NCBI GenBank assembly: GCA_034440615.1
Contig: JAOTOM010002889.1
Coordinates: 37,501-101,500, forward strand
Length of the DNA: 64,000 bases
DNA from: Ashinkailepas kermadecensis
Lineage: Eukaryota > Arthropoda > Thecostraca > Neolepadidae
Reading direction: 5' to 3'
The position numbers and the translations under genes were made by a program. This document shows, one piece after another, positions 1-11,627 of this stretch (position 1 is the first letter of the stretch; each line of letters opens with the position of its first letter). The notes under the pieces are model-generated. The model made no database searches, was not told the origin of the DNA, and saw nothing but the letters and a program-made list of their open reading frames with translations.

Positions 1-1016
1 TCATCGGTAGCATTTATGATTCAACGATGTCTTATCTCGAAGGCTGGCACTCAGCATTTCTCGCACCCACGCCCGTTCTCAAGGGCACCCTTGACTCTCA
101 GAGAGTCCTTGCTTGACCTTGGGTATCCTTCAGATACCCATCCCAAAACTTAGGAATATCCCAGTCCAATTATCTTTGACTCTCAGGGGACCTATTCATC
201 CGTCAGGAGCCATCTCTGACTCTCAGGGGACCTATTCATCCGTCAGGAGCCCTCTCCAACCTGCATGGGCCATTTCCAGTCCTCGACAAACTTGTCTAGC
301 TTCAGGGGAATCCTGTAGCTCCGAGACTGGCTTCACAATTTCTAGCAGACATCGCCAGCTATCAGAACTCTCCTTAGCTATTAGGTGGCTCTATTCATCA
401 CTCAGTGTACCTCCCAAGCTTCAGACAATCCAGTCCGCTCAAGCTCTCAGGGGACCTAGAGGACTTTCCCCAATAAGGATTTGTGTTCTTCATTCCCTCA
501 GGGAAGCTTGTTTTTTTCCATTTGGGACCGCTTTCAACATCCGGAGTCAGGGGAAATGTACATCCGTACATTCCCCCTGACTCTCCGATATCCTCGTCAT
601 CCATCAGGGCCCTCTCCTGCTTTTAGGCGCCCATCACAGTCCTCAATAGCCTTGTCTAGCTCTCATCTCTGGGGAATTTCAGCTCTGAGATGGGCCCTCA
701 CCAGTCATGTTCAGCTCGTATGGGTCCTGTTCATACCACAGGGGACCTTTCAAGCCCCAAGAGCATCCCAGCCCTCTCTGGCCCTCAAGCGCCTTTTTAT
801 TCCTTAGTTGTTAGGGGACTATTCCAGCTGAGACTGCTCTTTCCAGCTGGTATGGGCAATCCAGCTCCCGGGCAGGCCATCTCTTGTCTTCACGGCCCTT
901 ACCAGCCCTCAGGGTGGACGTCTTCAGGTCTTAAGGGCTCTTTCCACACAAGCTGTTAGATCCGTTTTAATTTGTAACGAAGTTTTTCCCTTGCCCCTGT
1001 TTGGTATTTCGATTTA
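1..1016. repeat. Degenerate repeat region with a 40-bp tandem duplication
   Basis: The clearest unit is a 40-bp direct duplication (178–217 and 218–257) built around CTCAGGGGACCTATTCATCC. Related fragments (TCAGGGGACC, CCAGTCCTC, CTTGTCTAGCT) recur irregularly to about 950, suggesting an old decayed minisatellite. Short open frames here lack any recognisable protein. Confidence 0.5.
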
Positions 1017-2000
1017 TGTCGGGGGGCAAAACTTCTTTTGGCTACGTGAATAGTACTATGGACCTCGACGTTGGCGATATTAAAAACCCCGGTTATGTTC
1101 AATGGCTCTGTGTTTCTTTGTCAGAGCTTTGATCCAAACCTCTTGACAGGTACCACATAAAAATCCAGCACTTTTATATTGTGCATTTGATTAGCGATTA
1201 AATGGCGATAGTCATTCAAGTTTCAATAGTGCAGCGTGACAGACGATTCATTACTATAGCCTCGTTTAGCACAGATAGCTTCAACTGCTCAACAGACGAT
1301 TCACCAGGCCATCCCACATCTTCATGCATCTTGTAATACAACAGTCACATCTTCATACAACATCTTAGTCTCTCATCTCAAGTTCCCAAGTTCTGATATT
1401 CCAAGAGGCAGCAGTTGCAACAGATATTTCAACTTATATACGGACCGGTCTTCATTCGCTCTACAACTTTCACTTCAAAGGACCACATTTCAACAGTCAC
1501 ACAGCGTCTCTCGATTAGAGTCCTCAGACATACCTCTGACGACTGGCCTGACAGCCAGTCGCCTTCGCTGGAGGGCCAAGCCCCCAACCGCTCGCGTCGA
1601 CTGTCCGGTGACAAGTCCTGGCGGCTGGCCGGCGGCGGCCAGCCGCCCGCCCTCGGCGACCGCTCGGTCGCGCGTCTCCGTGGCAAGTGTTGGCGGAGCC
1701 CTCGGCTCCACCGCGAGGTAAAATGCGACAGACTACGCCCAAATCACGTGACCCAGCCCGCGACACGTCATGATCACGCGACTAACTGCGCCGCATTCCA
1801 GGGCATCAGCCCCGGCCAGCCATGAACTGTCGCCTAGAGAGAACAATGGCTCGCAACGAACCCGACGAACTGTACCGCACGCCGGCGGATCGCGCTGTCT
1901 CTATCTCAGAGACAGACTATGTCAGCTCAGAGTCGCTCTGAATATCAGTCCCTCTGTGGGAATCACTGCTGACTCTGCGTCTTGGCAGCCTCGCGCCGGT
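1017..2000 (+). mobile_element. Retroelement 5' region (LTR or leader-like), copy 1
   Basis: This segment aligns over nearly its whole length with the reverse complement of 5585–6408. Shared blocks, in order, are GGGGCAAAACT near the start, ACCCCGGTTATGTT, CAGCACTT.TATATTGTGC, CA.ATTTCAACAG, a block around CACGTGA, GTCAT..TCAC, and an ATG followed by a similar N-terminus. Both copies begin with TG (TGTCGGGG here), as an LTR would. The order of AT-rich promoter-like DNA, a GC-rich leader and a conserved start codon suggests the 5' end of a retrotransposon. No primer-binding site or polymerase was found, so the class is unknown. Confidence 0.55.
1846..1941 (+). pseudogene. Truncated N-terminus of a retroelement ORF1-like protein, copy 1
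   Basis: The frame begins MARNEPDELYRTP and stops after 31 codons. The inverted copy (ATG at 5815) begins MALSEPRALY and shares the downstream ISETD motif. Conservation of the start codon, the EP..LY motif and ISETD between two copies that differ at many bases suggests a once-translated element protein. The early stop makes this copy non-functional. No family is recognised. Confidence 0.4.
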
Positions 2001-2100
2001 CCGACGGCGGACACCAGAGCTGCTACCTCAGCACATACCTTCAAACAATACCGACTCGGCGGCTCCGCGCTGTACACAGACAGCCGGCAGATCGGGGCGC

Positions 2101-2652
2101 TGCAGCCCAATTGACATTTCACATGTCAGACACATGGACATTCATCCAGCAGTCATCCAATATTCCACTACATTCATAAATCATACACACATATATAGAC
2201 TAGACACACGTGCATCATACACATCTGTCCTACACCTGACAACACAGACATTGGCCACGGGGTATGACATCTGCCATACCTCTGTCATTTCTCCATACAT
2301 ACACACGTACACGCACCTTCCCATAGGGTTCCTAGAAAGGATATTTAACATTTGTTATCCATGACGGTCACGTCCAACGTCAGACACTGACATTTCACCA
2401 TCAGTCAGATAGCGGCGGCCGCGTCAGGGTGCCGGGGTACCTTGACCGGAGGGGAGGGGTAACACTAGACTTTGGCATCGGCGGCCGGCTGGCACCACGG
2501 CTGACTAAGCAGCGATTGCCTGGTGCAGCCTAATTGACATTTCACATGTCAGACACATGGACATTCATCCAGCAGTCATCCAATATTCCACTACATTCAT
2601 AAATCATACACACATATATAGACTAGACACACGTGCATCATACATATCTGTC
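2101..2652. repeat. Pair of near-identical 129-bp direct repeats
   Basis: Positions 2101–2229 and 2524–2652 match at all but about two bases, with a constant offset of 423 bp. The intervening ~294 bp is GC-rich in its second half and has no open frame of note. The layout resembles a very small terminal-repeat element or a partial local duplication. No flanking target-site duplication was seen. Confidence 0.7.
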
Positions 2653-5584
2653 ATCTCTTTGTTTGCAAGAATCGTGATGCTCTCTGAAAATGCAGGGAGT
2701 GAACACCAGCATTGGGTAACCACAAGGAGTGAAATCAAAATATTGGTATTGTAAGGCAACCCTAATATTTTGATTGGTGTTTCACTGGCAATACCGAAAA
2801 TACAAAAACCTTCACGTCTGTCCTGACCTTTCCTCATTCCTTGAATTTAACGCAAGTGGGGCAAACGGCTAAGGAAAGCTACTTCTGCCGGACAATTAAT
2901 GGGTTACAAAATTACGTTTTCCAAAATGAATGCAACTTTCAATTATTATATTGCATACATACATAAGGTATTACAAAATTAACCCGCGCCGTCTTTTCAG
3001 TCTGATCCTCACACAGTCTCAGGGGATCATTTCATGTCCCACTCTAATATTCAAACTAAGTGTTGTATGAACACGAAAGTGGTGTCATCGGAAAGCGCTG
3101 GACGAATAGGGCCCCAAATATCTCTAAGATTTTCACCCATCAAAAGTTTACGTCACAAGCGGTCTATGGGATGACGACTGACGGTATGTTTTTGGCTCTG
3201 GAGAGTTCATTTTGGGGGAGATTTTAAAAGCAAAAATGATTTTGAATCAGAAAATGAAGGCGAATGTGATCATTGCCCCAAAAATCTGCCCATCCAAAAA
3301 TCAACAATAAATTTGTTGGAAATTTTCAAAATTTCAGCTTTCACTTAAATTCAATTGTTGTTTTTGCAATTGATAGACAAGACCAGGAAATGTTGATTTA
3401 AGTCAACTTGGCCTCATAACAGGTGCTTTCTTTAGCCATAATCTTCGATTTTAGCCCTAATGGACAAAAATGCAAAACAAATAAGTCATCAAAAAATGGA
3501 AAAACCACCAAAAAATACCTCTGTCGCGTTTTGTTGCATCCCTAAAGATAAGCAAAAGTGCAATGTGTCATTCAAATATCTTCATCAGCTAAAGCGTGAC
3601 GACTGGTTGACTTTTTTTAGGTGACCTCACTTTTCCTCAACTAACTCGGTGACCATAGATCACCTGATCTTAAAATGTTCACACAACATGCCACATTGAT
3701 GTGGGAAAAGGTATGTCAAATTTCGGCGCGCTGTCACGCACCATTTTCCCTATCCATGGAAAACCTTAGTGGGGGGGGGGCGTAACCTTAGTGGGGAACC
3801 CCATAGGACGCGGTGGGGTCATATAAGGTCAGTTGATCAGAAAATATAATGCATTGCTCTCTCCGAAATTAATTTCATAAGCACTGGCTTTCGGTGCCAA
3901 TTTTCAACTATGCTTTTGCTTTACATTCCGTGAGTAAATGAATGAAAGAATAAAGAAAGTGTGATGCATGGCGGACAGTTCCTAGACTTCGAAAAACAAA
4001 CGGCATGCATAATTATGAGGGAGGGCGAAGCCGGGGAGAGTCGGCTCTGTGTATGCAAGACAAAAGTCCGTCTGAGCGGCCAGACCTGCTAATCACGCTT
4101 TTGAAACTCAACACAACTGACCTTTTCTTACCTTAGGTTTTTAACTTGAAAATTGATATGTTCTTTTTGTTGTTGACTTTATTGACTTCGAACGTAATAT
4201 TCCCCCTGACGTAGGGGAAAGTGAGGTTAGTTGAGCCTCTAGTTCAGTTGAGTCACCCCCATTATCTCACCTCCTTTGGTGCGATGAGAATTTACCCTGC
4301 CGACACTTCGAAGAAAGTCTCAAATTTGGTTGGACTAGGGGCCGAGAGCGGTCGATATCTGGTGAGCCTTGAGCAAAAATGTGTTTTTGAAGGTCCGAAG
4401 TAATTTCTCTTGCAATGTTTTCTCGGTTCGTTATTTCTTAACAGATAGGCCTCGGAGCATAGCATGCAATTTTAGGGATGTCTTTCATCTTGAAATCCAT
4501 TCAAGCCACGTTGGCGTGGGATGATCAGGAGATGGGCAGCCATATTATATTTGAAGTGAGGTGGGTAAGGGGCCAGTTGAGCAATCGCGACCGGGGTAGG
4601 ATGAGCCGCGGTTGAGTCCGTGGTCCATCAACGTGCTTCATGTTGCTGATGTTTTACATCGCGACCCAAACCACATTATTTCAACCGCTAAATAGTAATA
4701 CTACATGGATTGGTACGTAGGCACAAGTAATGCAGGAATGTCCCAGTGTAAAACGCCCCGGAACAAATGCATGGTTAAATGTCTCTCTTAACCCCATACG
4801 GCACAAATTAGACTGCATAGGCGTGTATCATCTTCCACAAGAAACACAAATTACGAATTGCTCTTTTGTTCAACTTGACCGTTCTTGCCCGCAACAAGGC
4901 GCCTTGCATTCACCGGTCTGAGCACCAAACGTGAGGTAGTAAAATATACGGTGAAATTTTCGCTTCCACTGATGCTCTATTTGTAGCATCAAAATGTGTG
5001 CTTCAGAGGTCGAAATAGATCCACTTGAGCCGACATACAGCGTAATCAGTAATGGCTTCAGGACCAACTAAATAAGCGACCCTCAATAGCACGTCTTGAG
5101 CTATCGATTGTCCTGTTAATCAACAAAATCCGTGCATTGGCTGCAAAGATTCGAGGGCGCAAAAGTCCTCTCCCCGTTGACTCGTGTTGCAAATTCTACA
5201 TCAACGACATGGCAGAAACAAGGTTAATCCTCCTCCATCAGGTTGGATTAAGCTCAAAACTTGCGAACAACGTTGACAGCACGAACCATTTTCGAAGAGG
5301 GCCCTCCACCTCCACTCCGTCCCCACTCCCTGTCATCTGCGATGACCAAAGCAAGTTAATAACATAAATCCAACTTTGATTACCCTCCCACGCCCACACG
5401 GACAAATGACCACTGAATTCGAATTCAGGCCAATGTAACAAAGTTAGTTTTTCGGGGCTTCTTAATCCCATAAATTCAGCCCCCTACCCCCTCCGTTCCT
5501 GGCGCGACAAGTTTCCAGGCACATACCTGTCGCCCGCCTATCTAGACGCTGACGAGTGAAGTCACCGCTCCAGTCGAGAGCCGG
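2653..5584. other. Noncoding stretch, nothing recognised
   Basis: AT-rich DNA with a short poly-G run near 3772, an imperfect inverted repeat around 2730–2787 and several short open frames with no family resemblance. No exon with coding-like composition and splice sites was seen. Confidence 0.5.
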
Positions 5585-5815
5585 TCAGTGGACATTGCCC
5601 TGACCCCCTCCCTCCTTCCGGCTGACACCCCGCCGCCCCGGCCGCCAGAGCTGTGATCTCGAAACCGTGCAGCCGACCGCTGTACCTACCCCTCCTACTC
5701 TCAGCACCGTTTCCCACGGAGGGACCGTTGTGCTGAGATCAGAGTCTGTCTCTGATATCTCAGAGAGATGTCGCGCCCGTCTGCAGTACAGTGCACGGGG
5801 TTCAGAGAGAGCCAT
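5585..5815 (-). pseudogene. ORF1-like N-terminus, copy 2
   Basis: A 76-codon open frame starts MALSEPRALY and contains ISETDSD. It is homologous to the start at 1846 but open for longer. The C-terminal part is Gly/Arg-rich and may be out of the original frame. It is probably a remnant of a retroelement protein; no conserved domain is visible. Confidence 0.35.
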
Positions 5816-6408
5816 TGTGCTCTCTAGACGCCAGTTCAGAGCGAGCCTTTGTTCTCTAGCGGGGATGAGTAACCCCACTGGCAATGCGCAGTCAGTCAGG
5901 TGACTATGACGTTGCGAGTTGATCACGTGGGATGGGCGTTGTCGTTGTGGAGCTACCTTGTGACGGAGCCGCGAGGTGACAGAGGGGAACTGGCCGTCGA
6001 GACGCGCGGTTGTGTTGGAGCTCGGTGGGACAGGCTGGCCGATGGCTGGCCAGCCCTGTCCCACACCTTCGGTACAGAGGTACGTCGGACTCTGCCTGAG
6101 AGTCGCTACGTCTGTTGAAATGCGGTTCTCTGATAGAAAATAGTTGCACCTGTCTGTCAAAGTGAAGCTATATTATTCACGTCTATATCACGCTGCGCCA
6201 CTAATCTCTGATTTTCGTTGTATTTGTCTGTTGACTAATTCGCACAATATAGAAGTGCTGACTTTGGAAGTGCGTGTCAAGAGGTGTGCAGATCAGAGCT
6301 CTGAGATGGAAGTCAGAGCCATTATTGAAAACATAACCGGGGTCATAAATATCGCAAACGCTGAGGTACCCTAGACTATCAACGTGCCAGAAGAGTTTTG
6401 CCCCATCA
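5585..6408 (-). mobile_element. Retroelement 5' region, copy 2 (inverted)
   Basis: Read on the minus strand from 6408, this begins TGATGGGGCAAAACT and follows the same block order as copy 1 at 1017–2000. The two copies point toward each other and are diverged, so they are independent old insertions or remnants of an inverted duplication. The retained ORF1-like start lies at 5815. Confidence 0.55.
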
Positions 6409-7343
6409 GAGAGGGGGAGGGAAACTTTTTTTACACCAAGCAGGTGCCATGTAATCCACCTCGGATAATAAACTGTCCGCAGATATCAATCACCCTTGTT
6501 GACCTTGCTAAGGGTATTGATATGCAAACACTAACATGCTGAATAGTTGCAGATGCCACCGGTTCCACGACGTGGCACCATAGGGCAGTGACATGAACAT
6601 GCTCAACAGCTGCAGACATCCGCACGGTGTGGCACCGTAGGTCAGTGACATGACCTTTCCCCAGTGATACCTTTCCCTAGGAGATGCCAAGCTCAGGGCG
6701 AGGGTTATGTGTTCTTTCTGTCTTATCCGATAGACCCGCTCTTCCGACATCCAGCCATCGCGCTGCCTTTGCACATCCTGGCCGGTGTCAGATCACTACC
6801 ACAATTGGCACGTCTGATAGCATGCAGTATGCAGTCTTCTCCTTGGCAGTTTGATGCGCCAGAAGAACAACTTGTTGCGGTTGTTTATTTCGTGGTGCGA
6901 CATTATCTGTAGCTATTGTCAATCAGGTCAGTTGATCTCCTCTGAATCGAAAGGGACGAGAGAAGCAACATCCGTTTTGTTGAACGGGATGTGGTAAGCG
7001 GTGGTAAGTGGTGGTAAGCGATCTTTGTGCGTAATCAGGAGGTATCACTCATGACGGAAGGTAACCTACAGGTGCTGTGGCTAAGACACTAGCTTTGTCT
7101 ATATTTGAATTGATTTCTACACTTAGCACCACCAACTTTTGGCACCACCAACTTCGGAATTGATCAGAAAAACTTTGCTGATAATCTGCCTCTGATGGCG
7201 TCGCATGTACCTCGCGTCCAAGAAGGGATTAGCTAACGCACTCGGCTTCGGAGACAATTGGCGATCGATTAATCGCTAGCGATCGCGAACCATCCGCCGC
7301 GGCGGATGCTTCCAGTACAGGAGATGGGCGGCTGAGCACGTGA
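6409..7343. other. Intergenic stretch downstream of the RNase T2 gene
   Basis: No exon-like sequence. A small run of three ~11-bp copies of GGTGGTAAGYG lies near 6990–7020. The 3' untranslated region of the RNase T2 gene should lie in the right part. Confidence 0.4.
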
Positions 7344-7485
7344 TCAGTGCTGGATCGGGAGGTAGTAGACGTCCTCGTTCTTGCTGCAGCCGTTGACGTG
7401 GTAGGAGGTGTGGTCGTCGTCGTCGTAGCAGTCCACGGGAGACATGCTGGGGCTGAAGCACACCTCCAGTTCGTACAACAGGAAC
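7344..7485 (-). CDS. RNASET2: RNase T2 last exon
   Basis: One base completes an Arg codon. Then FLLYELEVCF, an Asp-rich loop, NGCSKNEDVYYLP and a TGA stop at 7344–7346 follow. The C-terminal cysteines match the family's disulfide pattern. The chosen acceptor (CTGCTGTAG before 7485) is the one that keeps phase. An upstream CAG at about 7530 would leave the reading frame wrong. Confidence 0.88.
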
Positions 7486-10400
7486 CTACAGCAGCGGATA
7501 CACGGTTCAGCGTCGGACGTATATCCCGCGTCGATCTGCGGCACTCATAAGGTCATGGCGCGTGTCGGAGATGCATTCAACGTCGATCTGCGACACTCAT
7601 AAGGTCATGGCGCGTGTCGGAGATGCATTCAACGTCGATCTGCGGCACTCATAAGGTCATGGCGCGTGTCGGAGATGCATTCAACGTCGATCTACGGCAC
7701 TCATAAGGTCATGGCGCGTGTCGGAGATGCATTCAACGCTGATCAGCGGCACTCACGAGGTCTCGGCGCGCATGTCGTGGGTGCTGCCAATGCGGTCGTG
7801 GCAAAACATTTCGATGTGAATGGGTGTCAGCTGTGGGAGAACAGCGACCTGGGTTCAGCCCTATGTTCTAACTGCGGATATTCGAATTGAGGGCGGCACC
7901 TGAAAAGGTTATTTTTTTCGGGTGTATCACGAGCGTAGAACAATTCAATTAAATGGGAGCCCGTCGCACGCCACTCGCCCTCACTGCCACTCCCTCCTGG
8001 ATCTGGATGGCAGCATTATAAAGCGAAGCGAGTTATAAAGCGAGTTTTCACCCATGAAGTAGCATGACTCAAAAGCTTGTCAATTTTCAGTTTGAGAAAC
8101 AAAAAAGAAAAACATTTAGTTGTAACGTGCGGCATTTATTTGATCGGGTCCATGGGCCTCCCATGTTATTTTCTGGTAGCATAAGCTACCAGCACTTTGA
8201 CAAACCATAGGTAACTTACGAGTAATCAGGAACGCAGCCATAATTTTCTCAAAGGGCGCCGGACCAAAAAACAAATGCGATGAAAAAGATCGCTCTCGGC
8301 GCTCGAATCATGCCGAAAATTTCTGATTTTGCATGATAAAAAAGTCCAATTTCTTGTTTCATCTAGTGTATTTTCTAAGAGTGGTCAGCCGCCCCCCCCC
8401 CATTGGCTGCGGCTCTGCGAGTAATGACCTTCCATGAAGACATGTATATGTATTAATCGTTTAAATGGATGGGAGAAAATTGTGCCTTCAAGTTCACCGA
8501 TGTAGCATCTCAGAACAATTCCTCTTCAAAATTCAGGTGGCCAAGGCCATCTATGGGTTCGCCCTTTGCAAGTAATTCCATAGAGCTGGTAATAAAACTG
8601 GATGCGCATGAGGCCATGGTCCCCGAAAATTAGTCAGGGATGCGCCCATGCTAAAATTGTAACGAGTGTGCTAACGACTGACCAGCAGTGATTGAGCGTC
8701 TTTGATCAAGAGTCATCAAAATGACTTGGAAATTGACAGCAAAGACAACTTGCATTCCTAATGAACCTTAAAGAACTCCTGTTCTCTTATCATTTATATA
8801 TACCTGTCTGGATTTTGCTGGTGGTCACAGCTGAGCACAAAGCGGTAGTCTAGTGCGTCGTCAATCGCCGCCAGAATGGTGTTGAGGTCCTGAGGCTCGC
8901 TACTGGGCACGATACCCGCCGCCGCCAGAATCTGCCGGCACACGCCACGGTAACGTCACTGTTCTGCGGCTCGGAATTGAGGCGAGTCCGGTGCTAAATG
9001 ATCACACTTTGGTCGAAGCGCCCTTAAACCCGAGGCGAGTCCGGTCACATCCATGATCAGCCAGCATTCGCCATAATTACGCCACTGTGGTACGATTTTA
9101 AGGCAGGGGACTGAGCCAGGTGCTCAAAACAGCCAGAATATTCCGGTGTATGCCATAATGACGTTATTGGAGCACAGTTGATATCTGTGAATATGATTGG
9201 GAACGGTATCAAACAACTAGGATGTTTTCAGAAGCATCAGCTTCTGTTTCGGTGCTGATCAGTTTAATTTCGGTCCATTTTGCTACTTTATTTTGCATTA
9301 TGTATTTATTTCTTTAGACATTGTGTGTAAATATAATATACGACCTGCAATATACCAGGAGGTGCTGAGTTGATATAAAAAGTAACGATAAAAGTTGTAC
9401 TTTATTGCTCAACGTTTCGGCCGGGGGCCATCTTACTTCCTTGGCCATTTGCATGCAGTATATGATTCATAAGCCCGGTGTATATGACACCGATAAGAAA
9501 ACATTGTGGCTGTGTGATCGACAGCTGTTACCAGACACGTGATTGAACGCCCGCCCAACCGCCCGACCCCTCGACCCCCCACTACTCCATCGCCCGACAC
9601 TGATGAGTGATCGCGCTACCAGCCTCTCGACTTCTATTGTCATCAAGGCCAAAATTTCCAACGAGTTTAGAATTTGAAGCACGAGAAGATTTGTCAGGTA
9701 TGCATCGGAAATGAGCTAAAGGCGCTGGCTGGGAATATCGTAGCAAACAACAAGGGTCTTTTGAGACAAAATATGACTGAACTTATTGACAAAGCTTGTT
9801 CGGTCCCTTCACCGCTACACAAAAAAAAATGCTGGCTTCGAATATTTACAACCTTGCGTGGCAGGCGAGTTCGACATCAGCATGAAGTCTATGACATTGA
9901 TACAAGCACGCTTAATGCACGATCTACACACTTTCTTTGTGTAGTTCCAAACTCATGGCATTTTCCATTGTATTAACCTTGCGCTAGCTTAAGTTCCATT
10001 GCGCAACGGAATATTATTGGGGAAGGGGTCGGTCCAACCCGGGAATTTCGATGCAAAATGTGATCGCGAAGTCTTAAGATAGGTAATATTGGGACTATTA
10101 AAGCAAATAAATGATGTAGGAACTTCCGGATCACGGCAACCAGTTGTAGGTAAGTCTAAGTTTGCCTAGCAGTGATAGTCTATATTTTTCTCGTTTGTAC
10201 TGGGAAATTCCTCGTTGGTAGATTGTTTCTCGTTGGTACTGGTTCTCAAATTCGATAGCTTTTCTCAATCGCCAATTCACGAGTCCAAGACTCGTTCTTC
10301 AAAGTCACCAGCCGTTAATGCCCTTGCATTGACCGGGCTGACTAGTTAACCAAACGGTGACAACTTGTGCAACAGTCCAACAGTGACACAAAAATGAACC

Positions 10401-11580
10401 AAAGTTCGTGCCTTCAAATCCACAGGCAATCATGACTGACAATGACGGACGACCGTCCAACCGAGCGGTTCGCTCACCTCTGCCTCTCGCGTGCGTCTGG
10501 CCTCGTTGACTGCCCCGGGACGACAAATTCGTCCCGGGGGCGAGCCGCCGTGCACGCGAGCGGGTACAGGCCGCTCATGGTGGAGGGGGTAACGCCCTTG
10601 GTCTGGCTGGCTGACGACACATATTGCATCACACAGTCAGGTCGTCGCACTTCGGACCAGCCCTCCTGCCCCACATGCACCGCTCGGTACAACGGTGACA
10701 CGGGTGTCACAATGAAACGACACCCGACTGTGTCATGTCGCAATGACAGTCTCGGCCGCGGGCGCTCGGTGTGGGAACGGATGCTGACTAATTACAGCAT
10801 GTCGCCACTGCAGCCCGTTATCTCGAGACTCAGCACGCTGGCAAATGCCGACCGAATGCCGGGATCCGCTCGCAGTTCGGGTCCCAGGATACATGCGAGT
10901 CAAATGCATTGAAAATAGGGGGTCCAAAACTAACTTCGCTACAATTTGTAGGACTGTCCATTGTTTATATACCGAGGCCGACACATTTTTACTGCAGTTA
11001 TTATAAATAGGTACTTGGTGACGTGGGGAGTCACCTGCACAAACCGGTTATCTACATATTTTCAATGGCAGTTTCCTGGGCAACGGTGCAGCCGTCTTGG
11101 AATTGGGGAAGCTGACCCAGCATGACACTGGCCAGCTAACCCGAGAAAACATTGGGAACTAACCCGGAATGCTCTCCGTGGACCAATTTGACTTGACCTT
11201 GGTGCACTAACCTGTAGGCCGTTGTAGTGGGTTGCCTTGTTGAGTGCCTCGGCGAAGTACGCCTCCTGGTTCGGGAAGTCCCCAGAAGCGATAGCGCATT
11301 TTCCATGTTTATCCCATTCGTGCTGCGAAGTGCAACGGTGTGGTCGTACAATGTGAGCCAGCCAGTAATCAGTGTGTTAGAGCTGTGCAGCGGCGTACTC
11401 TTGGGTTCATTAATCCAAAATCGAACTAGCCGAAGAACTTGTTGGAGCGAAGCGGGGGGGGGGGGGACGAATGATCTCAAACAGTCCCGGTACACTTGAA
11501 CCCGTAAAACAGGTGGACAATTTCCAGAAGAAAAAAGAACCATCCGGTTCGGTTAGGTATATATGGACACACACAGACAA

Positions 11581-11627
<47 letters not shown>

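Noticed and set aside
2730..2787. MITE-like inverted repeat
   Set aside because: The arms pair imperfectly over a short AT-rich stretch and no target duplication is visible.
7486..7550. A longer last exon of RNase T2 starting at MPQIDAGYTSD
   Set aside because: An acceptor at about 7530 would put the C-terminal frame out of phase with the previous exon; the acceptor at 7486 fits phase and family length.
10442..10912. A 156-codon plus frame in a GC-rich block
   Set aside because: Open frames exist on both strands, no domain is recognisable, and it lies in an RNase T2 intron in antisense.
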